Assembly (NCBI GenBank): GCA_905182995.1
Contig: CAJJDP010000019.1
Location: 213,600-277,599, forward strand
Direction: 5' to 3'
DNA length: 64,000 nt
Source of the DNA: Paramecium octaurelia
Taxonomy: Eukaryota; Ciliophora; Oligohymenophorea; Peniculida; Parameciidae
Both the position numbers and the translations under genes were made by a program. Of the stretch, positions 35,230-52,599 are shown piece after piece. Under the pieces are notes generated by a model. That model was not told the DNA's origin, searched no databases, and saw only the letters and a program-made list of their open reading frames with translations. Numbering within the stretch: the first letter of the stretch is position 1; each line of letters starts with the position of its first letter.

Positions 35230-37093
35230 TCATAAAGCATTTTAATCAGTTTTTAATTGGACAGTACTTTTTATTATTGTTCTGTTCTTTCCGAATTAAA
35301 ATGGAGTTATTGAAGTAATCAGTTGATCTTAATAGAATTTGAATTCCATTTTTATTATTACTTAACTTATATTACCTTCATTGATGTTATTGCATGGTTC
35401 ATAATGAAACTAATTGATCTCATCTACGTAAATATGTTAAGAGAATAGTTTAGTTGATTCAACAGATTGCATTTATAATCCAAAAAAGCAAGCTATCCAA
35501 TGATCCTTTTCAACATTATAAACAATCTATTAATTTTTTGGCATTAAATGAATTGGATAAAGTCTTCCAAGTTCTTCATTGTCATACACAATATTTATAT
35601 TTTCTAACACCCAATTATTTTTTACTAAATTTAATCTCTGCGCATATTGGTAGTGCTAATGATTTATTATTTAAGAATATTTAAAGCGTTTTTTGTTGAA
35701 ATCTCCTGGAAGGAAAATTACAGACTAATTATCCTCTAAAATTATAGAATGTTGAAATGGCTTCAAACTCACTTTGAATAAACTTTTAGACGCAAATCCT
35801 GAAGAAAAACCCTCTTCTCCCGGCACTACTCTTTCAATTACATTGCACAGTGGGCTATTCTAACCTAGTTCCCCTCCAGCAATAAAATAGTTATTTTTTT
35901 CTTTATTTTCTATTAAATTATAGAAAACACTCGCGCCTTCACGTTCTAAAATGTAATTTTTTTATTGTGCTGCATCTTATAATTTTGGAAAATTTGATAA
36001 TTTTATTCTTTTCCTAAATATGGCCTTCTAGTCACTTATCCTAAATTCTATGATTTGATCTCCTAAGTAACCATAATTTAAGAATATTTTGTCTTCGATA
36101 ACTGCTATTATTGGAGCCTTCATGAACTCATTATTTTTGATATTCTCAAGATTGAGATAATCCTTTAAATCAAACAAATTACTTTAAAATATGATAAAAA
36201 AATTACCAATCTTTTTTAACACATTTGCACTCAATTTTGCAATAATAAAGCTCTAATTCTTAGACTTTAAATATTATTACAATTTTTTCCTTTTGCTTCA
36301 AGTAAACTTAAGTAGAATTATTTACCAAGATTTTCTTGTTATTAAAATAAAATTCAAAAAATAGCAGAGATCTGTTGTTATCAATAAAGGGTATGTAATG
36401 AAATCCTTATTCCTCTGGCTCAGAACTATTTCTAATTTAATCTGCCTGGTAACAAATTAAATTATTCAAAGACCTCTACAACACTTGTTAATATTCTTAA
36501 TTTTGTGATTAGCTTAGTTGGCATTTAAAATCAATTAAGGTTTAATCATAACTTCTTTTGTCAACTATATCCACATCCAAATGTTCAAATACCCCCTACT
36601 CAATTGCGTTTATAGCTTATTTTAAGCATAACCTTTTTCTAGCTAGTTAATTATTTTCTTAATAATTTTGATTGCCATTTAATTCAATCGACTCTGATAC
36701 AGATGCAGAGGCTGATGAATCTTAATCCTTAATCAATAAATTTATTATTAATTTATCATTAGAGAACTTTTTAAAAAAGCGAACAATTTTCAAAATACAA
36801 TCATCTTCAAATATTAAACCTTCCTCATCCTCTATGTTATTTAAAGACACAAATAATTATAATACACAGACCTTAGGATTAAATAATTTAATTTTTCTTT
36901 TTAGAATAGGTTTTAAGTAAGGTTTAAGTTAAGGCCAAGTTATTGGATGATTTTATTAACTTTCCAGAAAATATAATTCAAAAGATTAAGTAGAATTAAA
37001 GTATTTTTTTAATTTTGTTTAAAAATCTCTTTTGTGAAAGGACAAATAATACATTTCCGTCTTCCTTTTTTTGAGTAAACTAAGTTCCTTCAT
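35230..37093 (-). CDS. unrecognised 612-aa protein, possibly beta-propeller-like
   Basis: One 25-nt intron (GTAATTTTTTTATC...TTAAAG). The N-terminal third is basic then acidic/Ser-rich (DSSASASVSESIELNGNQ). The C-terminal half alternates short beta-strand-like segments with Asp/Asn/Gly turns (APIIAVIEDKIFLNYGYLG, FIAGGELGQNSPLC, QSVIFLPGDFN, WIACFFGLQMQS), which suggests a repeat beta structure, but no WD or kelch signature is clear. Stop at 35230-35232. Confidence 0.7.
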
Positions 37094-37248
37094 TATTGTA
37101 ATATCTTATTCAATAGTGTTAAGACCAGAAATATTGATAAATAGAAAATTTTCATTTCTTTTCAATACTATAAATATTAAATTTTAACTTACATTTTTGG
37201 GAATATAGGCTATATAATTGTGTCGCTTGAAATATCTCATTTTGAAAA

Positions 37249-37641
37249 TGGCTTTAGAAGCATTAGAGCACTAAAACATTTGCTATCTGTTAATTTTATT
37301 ACTTTAAATTAAATGCTATAATTACTAATTTTGAGACTTCATCAAGAAGCTTTAGCAGATCGCTGATATTTTACTATAATTGAAAATTAGGAGTATTTTA
37401 TAGTAGTTCCTTTATTGATATGCACATACAGGAATTTAAAGAGTTTTAGTGAAAACCATTAAAAATCATTATCGACTACTTTGAAAGTTACTCTATTTGT
37501 AAATAATATGTATTATCTTCAAGCTCTCTAATTGCATTTAATGCTAACAGAGACATATTATGAGTTTTTATAATTGAAAGAGGAGGAGATAAATCCTACT
37601 TAAGACTTGCATTAATTAATTATTAAATGTTTTTATCTTTG
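37249..37641 (+). CDS. probable coding exons of an unresolved gene
   Basis: Several overlapping open segments have coding character, for example MALEALEHQNICYLLILLL from ATG 37249 and, in another frame, FLQLKEEEINPTQDLH. They cannot be joined with introns of normal size. The helical pattern vaguely recalls a cyclin box but no residue-level match can be defended. It may be a decayed gene. Confidence 0.3.
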
Positions 37642-38104
37642 ATTTTTTTAGATCTGCACTCATTTTGAAATGTTGGAATTAAAGGTTGTCTTATAGAATA
37701 TAATTCCATGCTTGATATATTTTTGAATGATAATTAGTAACTATATTCTATTTAATATTGCTTTTGAAATCAAATAAATTTAAGGTCTACAGCGAATATG
37801 AAGAATCAGATTGTTGTATTTAATATAGTATCAAAAAAAAGTAGAATTATATTTAATTTTCTTATAATAATATTATTCTTCAATTTTTGAGAGATAAATG
37901 AAGTAAGGTAAATAAAATCGTTATACAAATAGGTTAAGAATTTAATGTTTCTCATAAATCAGAATTTACAGTATGGAAAAATATTTATGTAAGAATTTCA
38001 GATTTTGGATATTAAAGATAATTGTTATGGGTTATTTATTTACAATCGAAAACCTTTTTTTTTGAATTATTTTTTTTTACAGACTTAAAAATGATGATAG
38101 TAAA

Positions 38105-39400
<1,296 letters not shown>

Positions 39401-39401
39401 N

Positions 39402-41321
<1,920 letters not shown>

Positions 41322-42431
41322 TTACATTAATAAAATAATATAAAATCTCATTGCAACTAATTATCATATTGATAATGTGTTATGATATCATTCTTAATTT
41401 ATATATAAATATAATAACTTACATTATTAATAAATTATTAATTCTTGTTATTTACACATAATTTAAAACATTATTAGTTAGTATTACTTATTGGAATGAT
41501 TAAGATCCAATTAGAAGGGATTACTAAAATTAATAACTGTTAAAATTTATAAAATTTTTTGATCAAAAGTTTATTAACTTATATAAAAATAAATTATGAT
41601 GAGAAGGACTTTTGGGGTTTATATCCTATTCCTTTATAACATATTCAATTAGAGATATAAAATTATTGGATAACTAAATGAATATATCATTTTAATCTTT
41701 GAAAAATCTAAAAGTAATCAAGATCTTATGACAAAATACTAACACAATACTATGTATTCAATAAATTTAAGGGAACTCCCCGTAATTCTGATTTATTGCA
41801 ATTTGAAGAAAGAATTTTAGAGCTTTCTACTAGACATATATATTCTTGAACTTAGATGATAATACATATATCTTTATTAAAAAGGATAATATTTGAAAGT
41901 TCTGTGAATCAAATCTAAGACATAGGCAAACTTTAGATTAATCTTAAATTTCAAAAAGAATAGCTTAATTCAAAGGAGTACAAATTAGATATTTAAATAT
42001 TAAGGTCCAGGCTAAAAAAGTTGAAGTGATCTTGAAATGAAACGGCGCTTTAATCTAACTTTATCTATTAATGAATAATAGTACCTAAAAATAGATAATT
42101 AAGCAGTATTTCAAAACCTCTTTTACTTTATTAAAGAAGTAAAAGACATATTATCTAATAAATAAATGCCTGAATGTCTCGACAATTTGATAAATACTTA
42201 ATTTCAATTAGTTTTATTAGTCTAAGGATCTGGCAGGAGAGTTATGAAAGCCAAAGAAAATATAAAGATCCATAATTTAGGGTTCCATCAAATGACCAAT
42301 TTAACTAATTCTTTCCAACATTAATGTCTATGTTCTAAGCATTCTTTATTATTAAAGTACCATAATATTCATAATTTTTCAAATCAAAACAAATCAAATT
42401 ACTTAATTATATCCTATTAAATTATATAACA
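41322..42431. other. spacer with possible gene remnant
   Basis: Between CDPK A and CDPK B. From ATG 41597 a plus-strand frame is open for about 90 codons (MMRRTFGVYILFLYN, then NEYIILIFEKSKSNQDL), and an overlapping frame carries FKGTPRNSDLLQFEERILEL and QINLKFQKEQLNSKEYKL. No intron set joins them. It reads like a decayed gene; no family recognised. Confidence 0.4.
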
Positions 42432-44108
<1,677 letters not shown>

Positions 44109-44194
44109 AACTCATAATAACATTTAGTATTTCCAAATTAAGTTAAATTAATTTATAAATAAACTATAAATAATAAGTACATAAATTGAAATCC

Positions 44195-44645
44195 ATGCAA
44201 TTAGAGTCAGAAGATCAATAAGCTTTTGATAAAGTTTCTCTATTCACTGTTGTTTCCCTTTCGTTAGTTAGCTTTTTGTTCTACTAATTCACATCCAAGC
44301 CAGAACTGTATGGAGGAGATGAGTGCATTGCATTAAGACAATGTGCATATTTTTTATTTTGTCTATACACTTTATATGTCATTATAATTGGGTAAATGCG
44401 CTATTGTATTTATTACTAGTATAATGATTTAATGGAGATCCTCATCAAATTCACGGATCAAACTTTATGTATCAGGAATATTGCTTGTCGGGTTTGTCAT
44501 TAGCAATATTTATCTGATGATTCAATACTCTAAAAATGAGCCATGCAATTTGTTACGATATGTGGTATTTTGGTATCTGATTTTGATGTCCATTACGTTT
44601 ATTTTATTTATGGGTGTGGTTGGAGCAATAATTTATGCAATGTGA
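44195..44645 (+). CDS. small four-TM membrane protein, unknown
   Basis: 140 aa with one 28-nt intron (GTAAATGCG...TTACTAG), exact multiple of three. Four hydrophobic helices: VSLFTVVSLSLVSFLFY, CAYFLFCLYTLYVIIIG, LYVSGILLVGFVISNIYLM and FWYLILMSITFILFMGVV, with a Cys-containing loop (GGDECIALRQC). Gene ends 31 bp before the CEP131-like start. No family recognised. Confidence 0.75.
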
Positions 44646-44676
44646 TAATATTGATTAATAATATTATTTATAATCA

Positions 44677-45207
44677 ATGTATGACTAGATTAAATAAGAG
44701 GAGTTATTCTAAAAACACAAATTTAAGTATCAGAAAATTATTGAAGAAAACATTTCCTTAAAATAGGAGATCTTGCATTTAAAGTAATAAGTTGAAGAAA
44801 TCACACAAAAAATGACTGAAAAAATAAATTTTATAAAATAGACTGAATAATCATTATCAAAATAAGCATATGATCAATATGAAATTACGATTTAAAGATA
44901 ATTGTCAATAATAGAATAGCTGATTTTAGATAAGAAAGAATTATAATAAGAACAACTTAATTTAACCAACGAGATCAAGACATTATAATAATCTCATTCG
45001 TAAGAGATGGAAAAATTATAATATCAATTCTAGTAAGAAAAATAATAAATTGCATAGAAGGAGAAAGCATCAAGAATGTAGTGGGAGAAAAATAAAACCT
45101 AAGAAATACGATAATTGACAGTTCTTGGACTTGAACCAGAAATACAAAAAATAATCAAAAAGTACTAAGAAGAAATAGCTTCACTTAGGTTGTAATTAGA
45201 AAAATGA
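44677..45207 (+). CDS. short CEP131/AZI1-like coiled-coil protein
   Basis: 176 aa, no intron, ATG 44677. Almost entirely coiled coil. The C-terminal part contains KNKTQEIRQLTVLGLEPEIQ followed by KIIKKYQEEIASLR, which matches the distinctive T-x-KGLEPEIQ-LI-H segment of CEP131 (AZI1), a centriolar satellite/ciliary protein of about 1000 aa in animals. Only this core is present; the gene stops about 20 residues later. Either a compact ciliate form, or the rest lies elsewhere or has been lost. Confidence 0.7.
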
Positions 45208-45244
45208 ACTCTTTTATTTAATTAGTATCATTATAATTTTTACA

Positions 45245-46912
45245 TCATTCCATTATTTCATCATCATCAGCTAAGTTTTAATAAATTCCTGCATTGTCAA
45301 ACATTTAACAAAATTCTTCAAAACTTATTTTATTGTCATGATTTGGATCAATTTCAGCTATCATTTCATCAATTTACTCATCTGTAAAAGACTTTGAATT
45401 TCTTGCAAAAGCTTCTTTAATATCATCTTTTGTAATGAAATTCGAATTATCTGTATCGAAAAACTTAAATAAAGACCATAACTAACTTAATTTATAAACT
45501 TACCTTTTCTCTCGTAAGGAATTTCCTTTCATCTATGCAAGATGCTAAAAATTCACTATATTTTAATTCTAGAGAAGGCCTTGATTTTTTATTTCCATCT
45601 TACATTTAATTATGTTTTGGAGTAATATTTTGTAACAGTTTTTCTACTTCTTCATGGCTTACAGATGAACCCTTCCATAATACTACATTTTACTTCTGCT
45701 ATTAAGGCTTAACGTAACTCAAAAATGGTGATAGTGCCTGAATTGTCTATATCAATTTATTTAAATTTTTCTATTAAATTGTGTAATTCTTATTCGTTTA
45801 GCTATTTAACCAGTAGAGTCATCACTTCTTTTCTGAATTTACTTCCTCCTTTTGAAGCATTTTATTATAACATTTCATAGATGGATCTATTGTCTAATAT
45901 AGAAGGCGAGGATGAAAGCTAGTTTTTAAATTGTTAGATTTAATCCTATGCTATTTTTTCATTAGATTATAACTTCTTCTTAAACCAATCATGTTTTAAT
46001 AATATCTTGGCTGAGGGTCTTAATTAAGGACTCTTTTAAAGCATTCTTCTGATTATGTCCTTTGCTTCACTGCTCACAAATTTCCATGCATTTGAATTAA
46101 ATGCGATCTAATAACATTGTAATTAAGTTACATTTGATCTTTGAATATTATCATACAATTCTTCTTTGGTTTCACCATGGAATGGCATATGACCTGAAAG
46201 TAATGTAAAAAGTAGAACTCCCAAAGACCATATATCACATTTTTCATCGTATTTCCCTTGAATAACTTCTGGGGCCATGTACATTGGTGTTCCAACAAAA
46301 GATTTCAGTCTTCTTAACTTCGTGCTGTCAAATTTATTTGCTAATCCAAAATCAATCAATTTAGGTTCCGCATCTTCGTTTTTATTTGTTATCATAATAT
46401 TTTCAGCCTTAATATCTCTGTGCACTATTCCTTCATCATGAACATAAGCTACTGCTGATATGATCTATTTATAAAAATAATAATACTTTCCTCATTATTT
46501 CCTAAATATTACTTTCATGAAAATTCTTGTATTTTTTAGGAATCCAATCAACTAACTCTCCTCCTTAACAATAATCCATGCAAATATAAAAGTTCAACCT
46601 ATTTTAATAAACTTCATGGAATTTTATAATATTAGGATGATCTAACTTCTATAGTATGTAAATTTCATTTGCTAAAATATCCTCTCTGCCTTTGACTTTT
46701 CTCTTTTCTATAATTTTTATAGCATATCTTTTCAAAGGATTACTCTTCATTTTTGCTGCTACCACTTTTCCAAAAGAGCCAACTCCAAGAACTTTACCAA
46801 AAATGTAGATTTTTTGAATATCTTCTGTTGAAGTAAACACTTCATCCCTATTTCTCGTCTTCATAGACATGATTTAATTTTTTCTTGGCATCGTTCCACA
46901 AATGCATCCCAT
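45245..46912 (-). CDS. calcium-dependent protein kinase C (CDPK)
   Basis: 525 aa with four introns (22, 24, 22 and 22 nt), exact multiple of three. N-terminus MGCICGTM suits dual acylation. Kinase motifs [43 protein letters not shown]-hands: DIDNSGTITIFE, a loop-less second region (LKYSEFLASCIDE), DTDNSNFITKDD, DPNHDNKISFEE. Unlike A and B it has no intron in the KLRRLKSF segment before the activation loop end. Converges with the CEP131-like gene, 37 bp away. Confidence 0.97.
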
Positions 46913-47869
46913 ATAAATTTAATTTAGAAAATAACTCAACATACGTAAAGTTAAAAAGAATAAAAATATCAGGTATATTTAGTAAAAACTCAGAAGATGA
47001 AAGTAAACGAAATGAATAAACTTGAATTTCTAACCAAATCTATGTAAGATTACTCCAATTTTGGATATCGTTATTATTAATCATATAATTAAAAATGTAA
47101 TTAATGTAAAACAGTCTTCAAAAAAAAATTGAAAGTAATTAGCATATAATTGAGTAATCATTTTAGGAACTAGTTAAACAACAATCAGTATTATCCTTTA
47201 TTCGTTCCTCTTTCTTTTTATTTGAAATAATAACAGGAATAGTTTTTTCTAAGAAAGTAATTAATTTGAAGCTATTTTTTAAAATATTTTGAGTTTAAAA
47301 AAAGATTTGAAAGGAAATCTATGGTGCTATTTGATATTTATTAATGATTTCTTTTTATTCATATGATTAGTTCTACTATTTTAGAGTTATTCAAAAATAT
47401 CAAATCAACAAATATGAAAATGGCTGAATTGGATTAAGAAGAGACAAAAAGTAATTGAATCTAAATTTAAATTATTAAATATAATAATATTTTATCTATA
47501 ATTTAGTAAACATTTAATTATAAAATTGAAAATTTGAAATTGAATCTTTAGAAATTCTCAATAAAAGAATATATATTTACGTTAGAAAACAAGGATATTT
47601 TTATTAATTATCAAATTATTAAAATGGCACTTGTGCTATTTTGTATTTCTCAGCTTTAAAGATAGAGTAATGAGAAAATATTGATTGTTTGAAATTGAAG
47701 CCATCTTATATAATTTTTTTTAGCCTTATTTAATGTATTGTTAATAAACTGAAAATAAAAAGGAGCATTAATATTGAAAATGAAGAAAGTTCTAGTAATA
47801 TTAAATGTTTTCAAGGATACTGTTTAAACTTACATTCTTATGATATTATAATTTATAATAATTTTTGAC
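46913..47869. other. spacer with weak open frame
   Basis: Upstream of CDPK C and downstream of the TFIIS-N/CCCH gene. Around 47416-47690 the plus strand shows a Lys/Ile/Asn-rich open frame (KIENLKLNLQKFSIKEY), but the only removable segment that would link it to an ATG is about 57 nt, too long for an intron here. No gene called. Confidence 0.4.
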
Positions 47870-49483
47870 TCATAGACTTTCATACTTTTTCTGTCTTCCA
47901 AGCAGAATCAAAGGGTTTAGTTATTGAAGCAGAGGTGGAACTATTACAGGCATATTGGATTGGGGATATAGAGTTTTATTCAGGAAATTGGGATGTTAAA
48001 GTACTGGGGCTGGTCTTCCTGGATAACGAGAGTCATGTATGAAATTACAATTATCTCCTCTTGCACAACCTATGGGCGAATGAAAATTGTGACAATGCTT
48101 GGTTTTGTAAGCTTTTAATCGTAGGGCTTGAGCAGGATTGATAGTTTATAACTACTCAAGTCGAAGTCTCTGTTAATCTTATTGTACTTTTATACGATCA
48201 ATTTCACTCATTATTGTTTGCTTGTCGTTCAGTTTTGTTTCAAGGATAGATTTAAAATTTTTTATATATTTTTCCTCACCAATATCCTTTAATTTTTATA
48301 TAATATCATGTAATAAAGTTACTTAAATAATGAAATATTAATACGAATGCTTTCCTGGCTATGTTAATGTTTCTACTCAACCATTTGGACTAATTATTAC
48401 ATTTTTGGTTGTAAGTCTTGCTTGGCTTGGTTGAGAACATCCTTTTATTTCGTTTATTCATCAGGCTACTTTTTAAGAATTCCCTTGATTTGTTTCTTAT
48501 TGGCATTTTTGTTCTTCTCTTCCAATTCTTTAAGACCTCTGTTGCAAATGATTTAGACCATGTACATTAGATCCTCTCTTTTTGGAGGATCTAAATGGAT
48601 AATTTTAGGTTATAAGCCTGATTGAGTGTTGGAAATCTCATTATATCCAGGCTAATCTGGTATGCTCTAAAGATTGCTTAATGGTTTTATATACATCTCT
48701 ATTGTAAAATGCAGACATTTTAGATTCTGTTCTTTTTTATTAGATTGCAGTCTCAATGTAATTGGTGTCGTAGGATACTTATGATTACAAAAACAGTTCT
48801 AGAGATTAGAAATAAAGTATAACTTGTAGGTTTGATAAATGGTATTTATTCCAACATCTATTGAATAATGTCTAATTGCATTTTATGTTCTTAGCCTTCC
48901 ATCAATGATTCTCGATGCTTAATATTATAGGCTCCGTTTATTTGATTCAATCGTTTTAACTCGCCAGCATATTGTTTCTAGAACTAAGCAACTTCTTCCA
49001 TGGTCATTCCTCTTTGATTAGGTTCGTCCTCTCGCTTAAAATATTTAAAATTAAGCAAAAGATCGTCTCTTTGAAATCTGTTCAATATACAGTAAAATAT
49101 TACCTGACAAATTTCTTTCTGCTCTTCTTTTTCTTATTCGATGATTCACTAGAACTTGATGATTGATTTCTTTTCCCTTTCTTTTTACGATCTTCTTATT
49201 TATCCTTCTAATTGTTGTTTCTTTTCCATTCTTCTAGCAATGGTTTGAATTTTATATAGCATCTAGACCATTTCTATTACATTTGTTCAATGAGATTAGA
49301 TCTTATGTTATCAAAAAGCTTTTTATCTTTAATTTTTAATAGAGGCTAAGCAATTTCTGATTCTTTTAGTATTTCTTCGCTTAAATTCATCCTCAATAAT
49401 AAAGCCAAAATTTTATCAATCAATTCTTCATTAACTTGAATGGATTTCAAAGCGTCCTTTAAGTACTATGTAATTATTTTCAT
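47870..49483 (-). CDS. TFIIS N-terminal-domain plus CCCH zinc-finger protein, PNUTS (PPP1R10)-like
   Basis: 503 aa with introns of 26, 25, 28 and 23 nt; exact multiple of three. Residues ~10-75 form a TFIIS N-terminal (TND/LW) helical bundle (ILALLLRMNLSEEILKES, IAQPLLKIKDKKLFDNIR, EQMQQKWSRCY). A basic Ser-rich stretch and a helical region follow. Near the C-terminus is one CCCH finger, CHNFHSPIGCARGDNCNFIH. TND at one end and CCCH at the other is the layout of PNUTS, the nuclear PP1 regulator of RNA polymerase II termination. A clear RVxF-type PP1 site was not found, so orthology is tentative. Confidence 0.7.
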
Positions 49484-49680
49484 TGAATTAGATTATGCAA
49501 ACCTCAATTAAATAATAAAGAATACGTATCTAAAAAATCAGATGTTTATGAGAGCAAATAAATCACATTTTGAATCTTCGATTACAGAGTCACTGCAGAC
49601 TTCATCTACTAATACAGTCTTTTGAAAAACTCCTTTTGTTACATTTGATGATCCATCAAATTTTATATTAATTTATATTA

Positions 49681-50745
49681 TCATTATTATTCTTGGATGT
49701 ATTAAATCAATTCTCTATTTTTCAAAAGTTCCTCGATCTCCATTAATTCATTAACCTCCTCGATCAAAAAGGCCTCCTTCTAATTAAACAACTCATTCTC
49801 CAATCTCAAGTCCTCATCAAGAATTCCTAATTCTTGTTCAATTCTCTTCTTAGATTCAGTGATTGCACTAATGTCTCTATTCTCAATTTGCAACTTCTAG
49901 CTTGATTCTAGCAATTGACTTTTCAATCTGAGAGTCTCACTCTTTAATTAATTGATACTAATTTCAAGTTAATCGATCTTGTCGGTATTAAGATTATTTA
50001 ATTCTCCAACTAGTATTTTCCTTAAGGTAATCAGGAGTTCTTGAGTCTAATAATATACACGCTTAGTTACTTATTTATAAGTTTATTTATCTGCAAAATT
50101 GCTTTTAATTCCAATTTATACTATCTATTTGAGCATGGGTAAGTCAAGTTTGATATTTTTTATAGGAGATTTCCCTAGATTTTCAATTAATTCATTGACT
50201 CTTCCTCTCTTCTAGAAGAATTTCATGCCAACTTTCTCATCATCATACAAAATAGAATCAATCGTTTACAGTATTTGATCTATGTAATTGATATTTAGAT
50301 CATATTCATCAATTAAAGAACTTAAACTAACTAATAAAAAATAGGAGTTTTACCTGTTTTACATTTTTATCAATTGAACTTCCTTTTAGTCAATGGTCTT
50401 ATAATTTTGATTGATTAGTTAATTAAGTCTTGCTATTTTCTATTCATGAAACTCTCTTTCTTTCTCTTGAGGTCCATCAATAAAAGAGGATTGTAGCACA
50501 TTTAAATCTAAGAGCTACGCTTTCAATTGCTACATAGATTAATAAATATATGTCTTCCTACTAATATGAAAATCCTGCAAAGTTGAATATTCTGATTCAA
50601 AATCCTCTATGGATTATTCGATCAATTGTTTTATCTTTGGCTAATCCAATTATATCATAGAAATAATCAAAGATCCAATTTATCGTTTTTCAATGCGATT
50701 CACCTATTATTGATATTTTTAGGTTTCCCTCTTACTGAGATCCAT
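49681..50745 (-). CDS. coiled-coil protein, unknown
   Basis: 345 aa with one 27-nt intron (GTAAAACTCC...GTTAG). Coiled coil over most of its length, strongest in the C-terminal half (LEISINQLKSETLRLKSQLL, ITESKKRIEQELGILDEDL). No other domain. Lies divergent from the aquaporin gene with about 100 bp between start codons. Confidence 0.8.
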
Positions 50746-50847
50746 AGCATTGTTAGAGTTCATCAAAATAATAACTAAAATTTGAGATAATAAACTTACG
50801 TACATAAGAATATTGCTAACATTACTATTATTAATAATAATCATAAA

Positions 50848-51723
50848 ATGGAAGAAGAATAAAAACAATAGAATTATAGTGATTTGGTGAATCAAGAAAT
50901 ATAGCAAAATAAACCTATTAAATGGGAAGTGGACAACATGCCTCAAACAAAGGTTGGACAAATGAAAAAGGAAGCAATCTATATATTTTGGTTTGAATTC
51001 ATAGGAACATTCATGCTCACTTTCTGCATCTATGCCAGCAAGTATTCATGTACTAATAAAACTAAGTAACAATCCCTTTGTTTTTGCTTGTGCCTATGGA
51101 ATGTTAATCTTGGTGGCTTAAAACTAAAAATGCACATTCAATCCTGCAATCACAACTGTGTTATCAGGAAACGATAAAGGATTGTGGGTGTCAGTGGCTA
51201 TAGGAAGTTAATTTGGAGGAGCCTTTATGGCAAGTTTATTTGGCTTTCTGTGCTTTAAGAATTAGTAAAATATTATAGTCTACAAACAATAGTGTGAATG
51301 ATGTTCCATATATATCTTAGACCAATATCGAAGAATACTTCGCAGTAATCATTGGAGAAATATTGGGTTCACTTATACTCTGTGCAGGATTCCTATTTTA
51401 ATATGACGACTTAATGGATTTTTCATCAGACAGATTAGAACATAGCATAATAATCAGTGCTTTATACGGTGTCGGAAGAACACTTAGTTATGTTGCTAAG
51501 AGCAGTTTGAATCCAGCAATTGCATTTGGGTAAGTGATATATATAACAGATGATTAGTTTAGTATTCTTTGAGTGTTGTAAGGATGGACATTGGGGAAGA
51601 TTTTGGAATTTGTGGATATATTCGATTCTGCCTTTCGTTGGAGCATTCTTCTCTTTGGCATTAATCAGAGTGATTTATAGGGATTGCTATGAAAAATAAA
51701 TATAAGCTGGTTTAAGACAATGA
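50848..51723 (+). CDS. aquaporin (MIP family channel)
   Basis: 264 aa with introns of 25, 28 and 28 nt; exact multiple of three. Both NPA boxes are present: TFNPAITTVLSG in the first half and SLNPAIAFG in the second, where the second is split by the last intron just after AFG. Six hydrophobic helices are visible (for example WFEFIGTFMLTFCIYA, YFAVIIGEILGSLILCAG, FVGAFFSLALIRVI). Hydrophilic N-terminus of ~45 residues. Likely a water or small-solute channel, relevant to osmoregulation; pore selectivity residues were not assigned. Confidence 0.95.
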
Positions 51724-51762
51724 ATAGATAAAATTTTTATAGAAATACATATATATAAATTA

Positions 51763-52599
51763 TCATTGTTATAATAGTTATTTGTAATATGCTACTGATT
51801 AATTATATAACAATGTATATTATTGAATTTCATCTGCGGTTCTGTCTGATGAGTTAATAATGGATCTGATCTAGTCACACGCCAATGTTAAATTTCCTTA
51901 TCTCACTTATTCAATGGCAAACCTTATTTTTTGAAGTAAATCCTATGTAAAATTAAATTAACTCACTTCTTGATTGAAGATTTGCTACATTTCCATCAAG
52001 ATATGCGACAAGGTAACGGACATCGCATCGACTGGTTGTTGTTATTATTAAAATTACTATTATTACTATTGTTATAATAATTAGAATTGTTATTATTATT
52101 GTTATTGTTATTATTATTGTTGTTATTGTTATTATTATTATTATTGCTATGGTTGTGTTTGTATGTCCGAATCTATTTGATTAAAAATGATAAATACATA
52201 CCATGAACATATTGGCATCCTGATCCATTCTTACAAAAATTGAGTTGATGGTACTTGCAAGGTACTTATTTATTTGATATTATTCATACTTTTAAACAAA
52301 GGTTATTAATTTTTTTATTGTTATTCGATGATTGCTGTTTGAGGAGCAGTGGTGATTGATGAAAGTGCCGAAGCAGGCAAGGGATCTTTGAATTATAACT
52401 TTATCTATTACCATTCATTTGTCTTTACTCTTCAATCCCATGAGCGAATTAACATTTAGAACCGATGGCACATTATTTAGTTGCTATTTTTGATAATAAG
52501 AGTTTGAATACCTTGATAATGTCGACAAAGGATGGTTTTGTACTTTGCATTTGGAACTGTTGTGCTCTATAATTGATTGATCCCAAATTAATATGACAT
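51763..52599 (-). CDS. two-finger CCCH protein with a poly-Gln tract encoded mainly by TAA/TAG
   Basis: 234 aa with five introns (28, 26, 25, 29 and 24 nt), exact multiple of three. Finger 1: YKTILCRHYQATKQC...CQFAH (C-x8-C-x5-C-x3-H). Finger 2: CKYHQLNFCKNGSGCQYVH (C-x7-C-x5-C-x3-H). Next comes a Gln run of about 45 residues with few interruptions, using TAA, TAG and CAA, then a helical C-terminus (SHILMEMQQIF, IRFAIEQVRQGN). CCCH proteins of this type bind RNA. Its start codon is only 29 bp from that of the divergent CLK kinase. Confidence 0.88.
52035..52152. repeat. trinucleotide-rich tract encoding poly-Gln
   Basis: Plus strand is mostly TTA/TTG/CTA triplets; on the minus strand these are TAA, CAA and TAG, all glutamine in this code. 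Forms the poly-Gln region of the CCCH protein. Confidence 0.9.
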
